Below, piece by piece: positions 24,449 through 36,924 of a DNA stretch of 64,000 nt. Both the position numbers and the translations under genes were made by a program. Numbering within the stretch: the first letter of the stretch is position 1; each line of letters opens with the position of its first letter. The notes beneath the pieces are model-generated. The model was not told where the DNA came from and did not search any database. It saw nothing but the letters and a program-made list of their open reading frames with translations. The DNA is from Utricularia gibba (Eukaryota > Streptophyta > Magnoliopsida > Lamiales > Lentibulariaceae), in contig CM007990.1 in NCBI GenBank assembly GCA_002189035.1, positions 1,364,001-1,428,000 of the forward strand, written 5' to 3'.

Positions 24449-25676
24449 TTATTGCAGGTTTGCAAACACTTCCCACATGCAGGCTCAGGATGAAATGCCG
24501 TTCTTTGGATTTGTGAAGGTATCCTTTGAAGTGAAATCTTTAGAAGATAGAGGCTCAGGGAATGGAAGCTGCTGCTGAGTTTTTTTTTTTTTTTCATTTT
24601 TTTGGGAGGATGAAGCTGTTGCTGTATAGATGCCTCTGATTCTTTTTGATGAACTTGAGAGGAATTGTATCAGTGTACTTCCAGATTCTCATTGATCATT
24701 TTGTTTGATGATAATTTAATGAATAATATGTTTAAATTATTTATGTTCAAATAAATACATTTGATGTTCTTAAAATTAAAATATATTTTTGATATATGTA
24801 TTTTTAATAGTATTTCAAAATGATTGTTAATAAATGTATTTAAAATAAATTAAAAAAAATTATTGTTTTACTAAAAAATTAATGCAAAAAAAAAACCTAA
24901 TGTGAATAACATAGTTATGCAAATATGATAAATATGTAATAATGAATTAAATAACGATTTATATGTAAAATTGAATATAAATATTCTATACTATATAATC
25001 AACCACTCTCTTAGTATTTATTGGGTTAATCCAACTAACTAACATTAAAATTTTAATAACTAATAGCAATATTTATAATCATTAATTGATAAACTCAAAT
25101 TAAATTGGGTTAATAGACTGAAGTAGTGTTTTGACATATGTTTGAAGCCTATTTTTATTTTTTGAAAATTAAATTTTTTTTTTAGCAGACAATGTTTTTT
25201 ACCAAAAATATTTTTAAATTTAGTTCAGATGCAAATTAAATGATTTAAAACATAGTAATCCATAATTTTATTAATATTTTTATAAAAAGTTTTAAATTCA
25301 AAATAAATTTGACAGGCATAATTTTTTTTTTTTGTCCAAGAAAAGAAAACACAGATTTATTTTAACCAGAGAGAGACCAGAGTCATTGCAATGTGCAGGA
25401 ATATCAGGCAGCATATCATTGGCATCTATGAAATGAAATAAGATACAAACAGAAGAAAACAAATGAAAACGAGTAGCCTGGGAAAAAATCTTGTGCAAGT
25501 CTTTGGATTCCGGTGTGTGGTTGGTCGGGAAATTTTTTATTGGCTCGCCAGCGCCAACTGTAGAAAGCTCAGACGGAGCTCGCAGTGAAATACAAATACC
25601 CCACAATTCGTTTGTTGTTCCCATTGCAAAAATCAGTGACATTTTCGTTGCTGGGGCCTTCGTTTCACACCTCGAA
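24449..25676. other. Spacer between GT14 and U-box genes
   Basis: 3' UTR of the GT14 gene with a T tract at 24580-24594, then AT-rich DNA, then GC rises from about 25490 as promoter/5' UTR of the U-box gene. An upstream in-frame extension from 25491 is open, but family members begin near the chosen start. Confidence 0.45.
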
Positions 25677-28427
25677 ATGGGCGACGGATACTCTTCGTCG
25701 GGAAGGGGCGGCGGAGCTGATGCTCCTTTGGCCGTAATTCGCGACATTCTTCGGATCTCCGGCGCCTGTAGTTTTCCGGGTGTCTTCAGGATGGAGTGTG
25801 TGGAGTTGGTCCGGAGAATCTCGCTTTTGACTCATTTTCTTGAGGAAATTTGGGATTCCGAGAAGAATCGAGGGATTGCGGAGATGGGTGGTTCCTCTTC
25901 GAACCGCTCTTGCTTTGCCGATTTGACTCTCGTGCTACACGACGCCAGAAGGCTGCTTCTTGCCGCTGCCAACAACTTCGATTTTGCAGAGGACGCTTCT
26001 GTGAGTAGTCTCTTTCAGATTTAGCTCCTGCATTTGCTTCTCGCGTCAACACTAATCTGCATCTTTTTCGAAATACGGCACTCCTTTATCATGTTAAACT
26101 CCCTAACTTCCCAGAAATGTTGTTAAGTTGCCTATTTCTGTGGCTTAACCCTTGAGAGAGCGCTGATCTAACCCTCTTGCTTCATGCATTCCGGTCCAGC
26201 TCGAACTTTCATGATGCTTTAGAAGCAGGGTTCTTGCTGAAATCGACAGATACCTAGCAAGAATCTGGCATCGGCATCGTTTTCCCTCTGCTTTTTAGGG
26301 AGTTTTAACCTTGGGAGGATGAAGTGAAACATTTCACGTGGGGGTTGGTTTATGTCGGAAACTTTTCCCTCTGCATCTGGCTGTTGCTCTCGAACTTCCT
26401 TTTCGAGATTAGGTAGTCACTGAGGGGGACGAATCAGGCCAAGTTGGATAAGATGATGCTTACTGTTTGAATCATTTGAGACCATTAGTGTGCTTGCTTA
26501 ACCGAATAAGCGAGCACCCATGTTGCTCCAAACTGGCATGTTCCTACAAGCCTCAGCGCACACCTCTGTCTGCTTATTTCTTGTCTTGACTTTGGGTTGC
26601 GCATTTTAACGCCATCCATTGAAGCTTGCTGTTGTTTCTTGTTCAAGGTCATGATGCATAATAGAATCGCCATCCGATTTCGGGGGTGACAACGGAGTTG
26701 GAGAAAGCACTGATGAACTTTCCATATCAGTCTTTTGAAATATCAGAAGATGTACAAGACCAGGTTAGTAATAGCTCTTCTTGAACTTTCTCCAGGCCAA
26801 TGGAACATTTCTGTAACTGGATCTAAGCTGTTGTGTATCCTTGTCGTCTCAGATTAAACTTATCCGGTCGCAGTTGAGACGAGCAGTCGGAAAATACAGC
26901 AGTTCAGATTCGAGCTTAGTACTACCGCCTTCAGATATTGAAGCTGATCCATCTCTACTTAGCAGCAGGGTGGCTAAAAGTTTTGAAATTGAGGTTACAA
27001 AGAATGTCAAATATCAAGTGCAGCCAGAGGCAGACGCTCTTGTGGAAAGCAAGGATTCTGAGGCCAGTGGAAGGATGAAGGTGCAGATGAAAGGGAAGCT
27101 TAAGTGAGGCTAATGCTCATGAGAATTCCAAGAAACTGATGGCCGAAAAGGCAACTAGAAAGGGTGAAGAGGAGAGCAAGACTCTAGGCTGCTCCCATCA
27201 TTCACTTGTGATTCCTGTTGATTTCCTCTGCCCTATTTCACTTGAGCTCATGAAGGATCCTGTGATCGTTGCGACTGGCCAGGTTCGAATCGAAAGTTAA
27301 TCTTCTTTCAGGGTTATCTCAGATTCTGCTTCATCTGACTCAACTGTAACATATTTCAGACATATGAGCGATCTTGCATTCAGAGATGGATAGACTGTGG
27401 CAACAAGACATGCCCGAAAACTCGGCAGAAGCTATGGCACCTCAGTTTTACTCCCAATCATCTGCTAAGGCGTTTGATATCCCAATGGTGTGTCAACAAC
27501 AATGTGCATCTCCCCACTGCTCTCATTGATGGAAAGATAAGACAGAGTGATGGCTCATTTCGGAATATCACTGGTAACATAGCAACTATCCGGGATCTTG
27601 TTCGTACCCTCTCTAGTGGATCGACGGAGGATCTCCGGGCGGCAGTGGCTGAGATAAGATCACTCTCCAGGAGAAGCACAGACAACCGGATATTGCTAGC
27701 AGAAGCCGGAGCTATCCCGCTTCTAGTTAACCTGTTGCCATCTCAGGACGCTGGAATTCAGGATAATGCCATAACATGCATCCTGAATCTTTCTATATAT
27801 GAGAGCAACAAGGAACTCATAGTGCTTGCAGATGCCATTCCATTGATCGTTAGAGTTCTCAGTACCGGAAGCATGGAAGCAAGAGAGAATGCAGCTGCCA
27901 CCCTCTTCTGTTTATCCCTTGTAGATGAGAACAAGATCACAATCGGCGCGTCCGGAGCTATTCCAGCGCTGGCCGAGCTGCTTGAGAGTGGAACCCCAAG
28001 AGGGAAGAAAGATGCTGCAACCGCATTATTCAGCCTGTGTGCATACTCCCGGAACAAGGGGCGAGCCATCAAGGCTGGCATTGTACCTCCGCTACTGAAC
28101 ATGCTTACAGACGCAACAAATAGCTTGGTGGATGAATCCCTGACCATGATAGCAGTCCTTGTTAGCTACCGTGAAGCGAAATCAGCGATAGTGAAAGCCA
28201 ACATGATACCTGTCTTGACTGGACTTGTGAGTACAGGCTCACCTCGCAACCAGGAGAATGCATCCGCCATTCTGCTTTCTCTGTGCAAGAAGGATAAGGA
28301 AAGCCTCGCCTCTGCCCGCCAACTCGGTGTAGTCGCCCCTCTCTTCGAGCTCACCAAAAACGGCACGGAAAGAGCCAGGAGGAAAGCACTGCAGTTGCTG
28401 GAGATCCTGGCCAACACACCTCAGTGA
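25677..28427 (+). CDS. Plant U-box E3 ubiquitin ligase with ARM repeats (PUB10-14-like), two frame breaks
   Basis: Transfers ubiquitin to targets; related PUB proteins regulate immunity and growth. Exons: 25677-26000 (UND region, VFRMECVELVRRISLLTHFLEEI), 26648-26763, 26853-27282 and 27360-28427. The U-box spans the last junction: DFLCPISLELMKDPVIVATG, then TYERSCIQRWIDCGNKTCP. Armadillo repeats fill exon 4 (for example AGAIPLLVNLLPSQDAGIQ, SGAIPALAELLESGTPRGK). Two one-base frame changes interrupt it. At 26682-26686 a G5 run should be six G for RIAIRFRG to continue as VTTELEKAL. At about 27086-27092 one base is extra, since VQMKG should continue as SLSEANAHEN. All splice junctions otherwise fit, so the gene is probably functional and mis-sequenced, about 675 aa. 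Confidence 0.9.
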
Positions 28428-29323
28428 TTAACAGGTTCTTCTTTTTCTTCTTCCCTGAGAACACTATATTTAACTGTTCAAGGGGCATGATTGGATTCGA
28501 CTGGACAATGGGGGAGACGAACCAAAGCATGATGTATTTGCCAAAATGCTTTGTGGGTTCGCCATATTGGATTGCTATTCTTCATTCCCTTCATTCTTGA
28601 AGCTCTGTGAAAATGCCTTGTTACCATGGCTGGCTACTACAACTGCTGAGTCTTTCATTGTTCCTGCTTTCTGAGATGATTGAAATGAAAGTAATGCAAC
28701 TCACTGTTCATGTAATGGTTGAAGCGACAAGCACAGCACCCAAAAGAAACAGCAAAGGTATAATTTATATATCAAATAGATGTAATTACATTGTTTTAAA
28801 AAACCACTATTCTATTGTGATTTAATTATGTTAGATCAAGAATTGTACATGATAGAAAATGGATGAAAATCAAACTACTGTTGCATAAAAAATAAATCTT
28901 AATCTAATCATGATTCAACTACTATTTAATTACGATTATCTATTTATTTTTAAAAAGAATGTGCTTAATCAAGATTGAATCACTCAAATTGCGAACAATT
29001 GTAAATCACGATTTAAAACATTGTGTAATTCTGAATACATTAATAGAAGCGTACGTGTTAAATATAATTTAAAAACACAAGGCATCGTAGGGCTATTACT
29101 AATTAAACACTAAAAAGGGTTGAGAAATCCCAGGAGTTACGTAACGCATTTTGGTTCGTCCTCTTTGGCATTAATCTAACTGCACTGATCAAAGAGTACT
29201 TTATTTCAGAGTCAAATGCCGGTTCTGCGAAGGAAGTAACTGAATCTCAGGCTCTGGCTAGGGTTTTTATGTAGTGAATGATAGAGCTCGTACCTGGATT
29301 GGATTGAGGGAGAGAAATCACTC
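28428..29323. other. Spacer between U-box and PADRE genes
   Basis: 3' UTR of the U-box gene, then AT-rich sequence. The ORF 28607-28825 has no family support. Promoter and leader of the second PADRE gene lie in about 29100-29323. Confidence 0.45.
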
Positions 29324-30004
29324 ATGGGAAACAGCATCGGAAATAGAAGAATGGCGGTTGTGGTGAGAACCAACGGGGACACTTTCAGATTGCCATGTCC
29401 GATACAGGCGGGAAAAGTGCTTGCAAATTATCCTGGACACGTTTTGTTGGAGTCAGAGGAGGCGCGGCGCCGTGGAATCGGAGCTAACCTGATGGATCCG
29501 GATGACGATCTTGAGCCGAAGCGGATCTACTTTCTGATTCCGAAATCGGAGTTTCCAGAGGAGAGTAGGATTTTGACGAAATCGAGATCGGAAGTTCGTC
29601 TGAGTGCCAGGGAGAGGCTGGAGAGCATCAAGATGCGGAGGTCGGCGCCGGCGATGCGCATCGCGATGGCTCCGACAGACGTTTCTGGAGTTCGGGTGAC
29701 TATCCGAGTGGAGAAATCGGAGTTAGAAAGGATGCTGCGCGAGGACGGATACGGCAAGGAGACGGCGGCGGTGGCGGCCGCTCAAGAAGCCAAGAACTCC
29801 GATCGTCGATCGCCTCAGGTTTCGTTGTGCTCCAACTTCAATTCACGTAAAACTTGAAAACAAAATAAGGGTTTCGCTATCGGCTTTTTCATTCAAAAAG
29901 CAGAGAACTTGAATGTCTCCGTTGGTTCGTTCATGTTGCAGAGGCACAGTGGACTTTGTACCATCAACGAAAGTGACATCAAAATGCATGCTACCGCTGC
30001 ATAG
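29324..30004 (+). CDS. PADRE (DUF4228) domain protein, second locus
   Basis: Starts MGNSIGNRRMAVVV, again an N-myristoylation-type start, followed by the PADRE pattern (RTNGDTFRLPCPIQAGKVLA, PGHVLLESEEARRRG, LEPKRIYFLIP). Preferred model: exon 1 29324-29818, GT-AG intron 29819-29941, exon 2 29942-30004 ending KMHATAA. Both junctions are phase 0 and the acceptor follows TTCATGTTGCAG. Reading through the donor instead stops at 29857 (177 aa), so an unspliced form is possible. Basic and serine-rich in the middle (SRSEVRLSARERLESIKMRR). Function unknown beyond the family's stress association. Confidence 0.82.
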
Positions 30005-30907
30005 TCGTGCCTGGGCTTGAGAGCCAGGTTGGTCTACTCCCTACTATTACTATATTTTGAAGCCTGGTCTGATCGGCCGGAGCTGTCAATTGCTCGAAAA
30101 ATTGGCTTTAGAATACCATATGAAAACGGGCTGATTAGGATGCAATGCTATTTAAAGATAAAAATATGAATTTCACTTTTCAAATTGAAACTTATGAATT
30201 TGAATATATAATGTTTGATATTCAAAAATAAAAATATGATTATGTGATTAATATAAATATAGTTAGCTTCTACCATTTTATTTGTGTATATTATTCATAT
30301 ATTTAAAAATAAATATGTAAATAATATAGATACATAAGATTGATATAAAATTAATCCAACAATGATATATATGTAAATTTTAATATAAAATTTTTATACC
30401 CAACTATCTAACACTCGTTCAATGTTTTTGCAAAAATAAGAATAATGATATTATTTTTCATCTCTTCATAACTTATTTGACATGTACTCTAATTAATTGA
30501 AAGACATGGTATTATTTTGTTGATAATTCTGTACTACTATAAACGCAAAAAAGTAAAAACATATTTTAATTTTGACACAAGTAGCCTGATTTAAATTAAT
30601 AAACATAGGAATAGGAAACAGATAGGAGGTTTAATTCAATTTAAATAATAATTTTATTTTTTGAAAATATTTTAAAATATAATTAAACAATATCGAACAG
30701 CATATTACATCATTATAAAAAATATTCAATCCAAATACATAGTTAAATCGGAAAATATGTTCAATATGTTTTTAAAACATCGCAACAATCAACGTTCTCA
30801 TAAAAGTGCATATACGGGACACGTCAAGGGGTATCACCGAGTTCGTGAAAAACGGATGATTACTAAGAGTATATTATAAAGAATTCCGGCCAACTTACTG
30901 ATAGGAG
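30005..30907. other. Spacer between converging PADRE and SEC12-like genes
   Basis: Both neighbouring genes end here. AT-rich from 30130 on, with no recognised gene or repeat. Confidence 0.5.
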
Positions 30908-33518
30908 TCATGATTCGGAAGGCGCCAACAGCGCAACTTTGAGGTAATACGCTGCCACTGCTAGCAATACGATGAGAAGGACGATCCACAGTTTCACTCC
31001 TGCACACAAGAAAACCCATGTGAATCATCATGCCATGTAAAGATGATGATGCTTAGCTCGCACTGCGCACCGGATTTCGGTTCCTTGTAGCTTACTGGGG
31101 TGATCCTTGCGCTTGAATCCATTGAGGCGGATAGCAAAAGTCTGCCGAGGGAAGAAAAATGTTAGCCAAGGCATGAGGTACTAGCGAAGGAGTAGTCGTC
31201 AAGAGAGAAATAACCTTGAATCCGGTGAGAAAGATAATGAGGTTGCAAGACCAATGTGAGCTTTCTTGACCACAGACTGCACCCGCAAACTGCCTGAGTT
31301 TATGATGACAACATCTCCTTGTATTGTTCCCCTGAAAAAATCGTGAGCTGAGTTGATGAGAAAAGAAACGGAAAGAAATGAAGAATGATGCTTTGGAGTT
31401 TGCTCCCACATTGCCAATAGCTTCCCATCAGGTGACACGTTAAAAGAGGAAACTGCGTCTCGAACAACAGTGGCCGAGATTATCCTTGTCCCCGAGTTGG
31501 CATCCCATTTCACAACACTACATCCTTTACCTGCATACGCCGTGCATTAATGGGTTGAATCTCAATGAGATTTCATTGTAGAAAAATAAGCACACTACCT
31601 CGCATGGTGGCTGTATATAGTATCTGGTCGTTACTCCGTGAGAAACGGCAAAATGCATGCACTTCATCCTAAATATTTATCACAACATAGTTTAGCAGTT
31701 TTACTAAGATGTACATTCACCAAATTTGTGATTCCAGGACGACAATGGCCTGAAATGAAGCATTTTTACAAGTTCCAACACAGCAGCTTACAATTATCAT
31801 TATTCAATCAATACTTCCATTTCAACATTCAATAAAGCAAAGGTAGTTCTTTACATATTATGAACCTTATGCTATCATGTATTTTCATGCCATTCCTTCG
31901 TTAAAAATTAATGAATAGTGTAATGGTGAATTTGGGGAAAGGAACAGCATCAGTATCTTCACAATACCTACACGCAGAAAACACCTACCCCTGCTCTGGT
32001 AAAGATGCTATGGAAGTTGACTGAATGATATCCCACACTCTTCCAGGGCCACTTCCCAATGAGACAAGAAGCTTCCCATCAGTGCTGCAGAACATAGCCA
32101 ATTTGAACATATTAAACTGTCTTCTGGTCCGAGGTGACGTTTTAGACATAAGACTACTGATCCATATGATTCTTTTTCTAAACAAAGCAGTAAGAAAACC
32201 ACCCAAAATTTCATATTTCTATGGTCGCATTTTTGGAAAGACACTCTGTCATACTGGTACATGACACCATACGTCAGTCTTCAAACATACCTGAAATCTA
32301 AATCCTTCACCCGCTTCGAATGTGCAGTTTCATTGCTGAGAACACTTTCCATTGCCGGCCATTTAAAGACCTTCAACTTTCCATCCTAGAAAACAGCAAT
32401 ATACAAAAATCAGAAAAATACACGACATTTTCATGCAGAGGTCATTTATTCCTTAATTCCTGCAATCATGTTAAGGAATCCTGTAGATACTTTCTTTGAC
32501 ATCCACAAACCAGCAATCATAGTAATTTTCACCTTTTTCCCTCGGGACTTTGCCGAGTTATTTTGTAACTTACAATATATTTAAAATGTAATTTCTTTAA
32601 TGATGTGCATCCCTTTTTGAAAAAATTAGGTATTAGTTAAATTGCAAAGGAACACCTCTTGCCAGTTTAAATACTAACCAACTGAAAAATAAATATAATA
32701 CCTCACCACCAATAGCAAGTAGAGTTCCATCACCGCTGAAGGTCAAAGCTAATTGCTGCCCAACACCTTCTAATTGCTCAAGGGCCTTCTCTGATGATCT
32801 CAGATTTAAAACATGGTTATCCCCTTGATCCCACTCAAAGAGACTACAAAATAAAGCCAACGAACTAAAATCTATAACATAGCTTCATCAATGACAAATT
32901 CCTCAACTGTATACTCTGTAATAAGTATATAACACGTAAAAAAGTTATTCAAGGAAAAAAAACGTCTGGAAAGAATAGAATAGCAGCTGGTACACTACTG
33001 GGAATCAAATTCAAAAGTAGCTGCAGAGCCTACCGGCAGCTTTCTGGAAATGAACATACAACACCTTCTCCTCCAGGATGAACTGCAATTCTATACGGCA
33101 AATCACTGCCTGTTCCAATTCTAGCCACCTAATACAAAATGACAGTTCATATAAAAAAATAATTTTAATCCAATGGATGTTATCTACTGAAACTCCAATA
33201 ACCGATTAACAATGAAGCACATCACAGAGGCCGTTTCTTCAACTCTATTTCTTGATTCCCTGATCTGATGCAAAAACCAGTATAAGCGAACTAGGAAAGA
33301 AGGGTTACCGGCTGACTGGAGAGAGCAAAGGATTCAGAATCCGTCTTGGCGACAACAAGAGCATTTGGTACTCCACTATGGCCTTCTCCACCGCCTCCCG
33401 CGAGGATCACAACTCCATTTACAGAAATTTCCGACGGATTGGCTGCAGGCGGGACCCATCCCGCGCCATAGAGAGGAACTCCATAGTTTTGGCGGCTTGA
33501 TTCGCCACTCATTCTCAA
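30908..33518 (-). CDS. SEC12-like WD40 protein (PHF1/STL family), ER membrane
   Basis: WD40 beta-propeller with a C-terminal membrane anchor. SEC12 activates the GTPase SAR1 for COPII vesicles; the plant relative PHF1 instead helps phosphate transporters leave the ER. Exons on the minus strand: 33309-33518, 33034-33128, 32702-32843, 32291-32385, about 31991-32084, about 31600-31668, about 31410-31530, about 31212-31330, about 31095-31145 and 30908-31000. N-terminus NYGVPLYGAGWVPP, then VILAGGGGEGHSGVPNALVV. Blades include VGQQLALTFSGDGTLLAIGG, GKLLVSLGSGPGRVWDI and SSFNVSPDGKLLA. The last exon holds the anchor KLWIVLLIVLLAVAAYYLKV. The junction after SIASLPEQ is one base out; an extra G in the C4 run at 31988-31991 (G4 on coding strand) would restore the usual phase. 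Start is MRMSGESS (33518) or the second Met (33512). Confidence 0.9.
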
Positions 33519-33778
33519 GCACTCTCTCTTTCACATAGAACCGAGATTCACTCACACATCAATCAGCAAAATTGCAGAAAAAATACCGCGAAATCGAAAA
33601 AAACCAAAGTGATATAGAATTGTAGTACCTTGTGGAAAAAAAAACCCTAATTGGAAGAAGGAATCGGCATTAGGACGGTCGCGCGAAGCTAAATTCGCCC
33701 GGTGATGGCGGTTATCAGTTGCAATTTCTGCCCAAGTCGGTTGTTATGTAAAAAGCTGTAGAGGAAAACAAAAATAAT

Positions 33779-33860
33779 CGTGGTCGGCAGGATTCGAACC
33801 TGCGCGGGCAGAGCCCACATGATTTCTAGTCATGCCCGATAACCACTCCGGCACGACCAC
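33779..33860 (-). tRNA. tRNA-Ser (anticodon AGA)
   Basis: 82 bases on the minus strand with a perfect 7-bp acceptor stem (GTGGTCG with CGACCAC) and discriminator G. It has the anticodon loop CTAGAAA, the long variable arm of class II tRNAs, and the T-arm GGTTCGAATCC. There is no intron. A T5 tract follows downstream on the minus strand (ATTATTTTTG), as for RNA polymerase III termination. It sits in the gap between two divergent protein genes. Confidence 0.96.
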
Positions 33861-33984
33861 TAGAGTGTTAGTTCAATTCTTAAGAAAATGTATCGAAGTA
33901 TAACTTTAGGTGAACTCTCCATTCAAAATTACCTGCTGTCTCCGAAAAACTGAATCATCGGAGTATTTTAAAGAATCTCGAGGC

Positions 33985-35869
33985 ATGGCCGAAGAAGTTT
34001 CTATGCCCAAGGTGAAGTTGGGGACCCAAGGACTTGAGGTGAATGCTACAGTCCTTAACTTTCTCATTCCACTGCATTTCTTAGACCAGTTGGATATCTG
34101 GGTCCGAGAATTCGGTTTGAGGTTACGTTTCGAAATCTATCAATGCTCGTTGGTGTGTTAGTTGCCGATTCTTAGCTAATGCTGCATTTCCTTCCACCTG
34201 CGACCGCTAACTGCTCTCCTTTCAATGCTATCAATCAGGTTTCGAAATTGGGTTATGGATGTATGGGCCTAACTGGGATGTATAACCTTCCCGTTGCGGA
34301 AGAAGACGGGATTGCGATAATCAAAGAAGCGTTCAATAAAGGCATCACTTTCATTGACACTGCTGATATTTATGGGAAAGACTTTGCAAATGAGTATCTC
34401 CTTGGGAAGGTAAAGGAATCTATTGCTAATACTCAGAAGAGGCGTTTTTGTATATATGTAGACAAAGTCTTCTGAAAAAAAGCAGATGATTTGTGCAAGA
34501 AGTTCTTGGCTGTAGTAACTGAGTGACTGTTTCAGCTTCAGCTTATCTATACAACTATCCATCTCAATATTAGCCTTAGAAGGTGGTTGAAATGCACAGG
34601 CTTTGAAGGAACTGCCCCGTGAAAAAATTCAGCTTGCAACCAAATTTGGTTTCTTTTCATTTGGTCCGTCCGGAGCCATAATCAAAGGTACACCTGAGTA
34701 TGCTCGTTCATGCTGTGAAGCTAGCCTTAAGCGTCTTCAAGTGGACTACATTGATCTCTACTACGTGCACCGCATGGACACCACAGTGCCAATTGAGAAA
34801 ACTGTGAGTTCCCTTCTCCTTTCCTGTTGCATATGGTTGAATGGTTTGAAAAACTAACTGTTAAACTTGATCCCTGGTTTCAACAGATGAGAGAACTTAA
34901 GCTACTGGTCGAGGAAGGTAAGATTAAGTATATTGGCCTTTCTGAAGCTAATCCTGACACCATAAAGAGAGCGCATGCTGTTCATCCTATAACTGCATTG
35001 CAAATGGAATATTCGCTTTGGAGTCGTGATATCGAAGAAGAAATCATTCCTCTTTGCAGGTCTATCATTGATTAGCAACCTCTGTACACGTGCATACACT
35101 AAGCTAAATGAATCTTCATGTTCACAATATCTTCAGGGAGCTTGGAATTGGAATAGTTGCCTACAGCCCAGTTGGCCGTGGTTTCTTTGCAGGGAAAAAA
35201 TCAGTTGAAAGCATCCATGCTACTAGTTTCCTGGTATCCATGAAATCGGCAGAGGCATTTTTTCTTATGCAATGGATGCGTTTTAGTTTTGTGCTTTTTG
35301 TCAGCCTTCAGCTTATTGAGAGTTGAAATTATGCTGGACAAGACACCAGTGATGTTTTTCCTACTGACTCCACCTTCTTTTTTCTGTTAGCAAGTGAACC
35401 CAAGGTTTACTGGAGACAACTGGGAAAACAACAAGGCCATTTACTTTCGCATGGACGAACTCTCCAAGAAGCACAACTGCACTCCCGTGCAGCTCTCACT
35501 TTCCTGGCTTATGCACCAAGGAGACGACATTGTTCCTATTCCAGGTAAGTTGCTTACAACTGCCTCCCTGCAACACTGTAGATTTGAACGGTTTACAAGA
35601 TAATCATATCGCCATCCTCTCAAGGACTCGAACCATCGATTAGATGGTATTCAGTGTTTGACGTGTGGTTGGTTCTACGCATTTCAGGAACTACCAAGAT
35701 ACAGAATCTGCTCCACAATTTGGGCTCGCTGAGCGTAAATCTCACCGACGATGATCTGAAAGAGATCAGGGAGGCTGTTCCAGTGGAAGACGTTGCCGGA
35801 GAGCGACAACCTGAATCTGTTCATAAGCTCTCTTGGAAGTATGCCATCACCCCACCATTGGAGGAGTGA
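33985..35869 (+). CDS. Aldo-keto reductase (perakine reductase/auxin-induced AKR-like)
   Basis: NADPH-dependent reductase of carbonyls, cytosolic. Exons: 33985-34038, 34239-34409, 34600-34803, 34887-35059, 35137-35233, 35391-35544 and 35688-35869, all with GT-AG borders and matching phases. The start [19 protein letters not shown] is family-typical. Catalytic tetrad candidates are Asp and Tyr in FIDTADIYG, Lys in LATKFG and His in DLYYVHRMD. The cofactor and barrel segments [24 protein letters not shown] and [11 protein letters not shown] are present. About 345 aa, the usual length. The exact substrate cannot be read from the sequence. Confidence 0.95.
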
Positions 35870-36451
35870 GTTGAGTTGAGAAGCACAGACCCCTCCGACA
35901 AGGTGACTGTTAAGTTCAAATATTTTTAAACAAGCACGTGTTTTAGTACTTATTTCCGATTTTATATAAATAAATTTGAAAAGTAAAAACAATTGACATA
36001 ATGATAAACAGATTACAGTGGTTCTGAAAATAAATATAAAAATGATGTATAAACATTTCTCTGATTTATGTTTTTTAATTAAATGGTTTAGTTTTTTTAT
36101 TATCTTTTTTAAAACATATTTTAAATATTAACTTTATAATGTATGCTTATCCATTGACTATTTTTAAAAATTGTATAAGATGTGTGTCATTTAAATTTTG
36201 TAATAAGAGTTTAGTATTTTAATTATTTTATTATCAAAAAATAGAAGATAATATTTAGTGATAAAAACTAATGAAATTTGGAATTTTGAGCATATCCGGC
36301 CCAAATAAGGGTTAGGGAAGCTGCTTAAACCCTTCCGTAAACCCTCGACGCCTAGAAGCTTCTACACACATCACAACGCCCGCTACTTCTTCCCCTCCAC
36401 TGCATTCCCATCTCGCACTCTCGAGGAGAATCTCCAGATTTCTGCGCGACT
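35870..36451. other. Spacer between AKR and chaperonin 10 genes
   Basis: AT-rich AKR 3' flank to about 36290, then the CPN10 promoter and 5' UTR. No other feature seen. Confidence 0.5.
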
Positions 36452-36924
36452 ATGGCAAGGCGATTGATTCCATCTCTCAACAGAATTCTCGTTGAAAAAA
36501 TTGTGCCCCTTCGAAGACTTCCGCCGGTATTCTCCTACCTGAAAAGCCTCCCAGGTATATATTCATAGGCCCTCCTTTCGCATTGCTCGGAGTTAGGGTG
36601 TCCTTTCGGAGTACTAAGGAAATGCGATGTGGGTTTTGTTTGCAGCTGAATTCTGGGAAGGTGGTGGCTGTTGGGCCTGGACTGCGTGATAAAGACGGGA
36701 ATTCTATTCCTGTCGCTGTGAAGGAAGGTGATACTGTTCTCTTGCCGGAGTACGGCGGCACCCAAGTGAAATTGGGGGAGAAGGAGTGAGTTTAAATGAT
36801 GAATTTCTTGTGTATGGTTTCTAAGTTGTTGCTTAATTTGTTCTGACTAGCGGTTCTTTGGGTTGTTGAATTTAGGTATCATTTATACAGGGATGAAGAC
36901 ATTCTGGGGACTTTACATGATTGA
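36452..36924 (+). CDS. CPN10: 10 kDa chaperonin, mitochondrial type (two frame breaks in exon 1)
   Basis: Co-chaperonin lid for CPN60 in mitochondria. Exons: 36452-36554, 36646-36785 and 36876-36924. It starts [19 protein letters not shown] and exon 2 gives [20 protein letters not shown] and [12 protein letters not shown]. The last exon ends [15 protein letters not shown], identical in layout to plant CPN10 of about 98 aa. In exon 1 the frame breaks after EKIVP: the family text [12 protein letters not shown] is present one frame over. The exon then ends one base short for exon 2. Both breaks fit one C missing, at C4 36506-36509 and C3 36550-36552. Two losses in one short exon make this the locus where a true pseudogene is most arguable, yet exons 2 and 3 show no decay. 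Confidence 0.88.
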
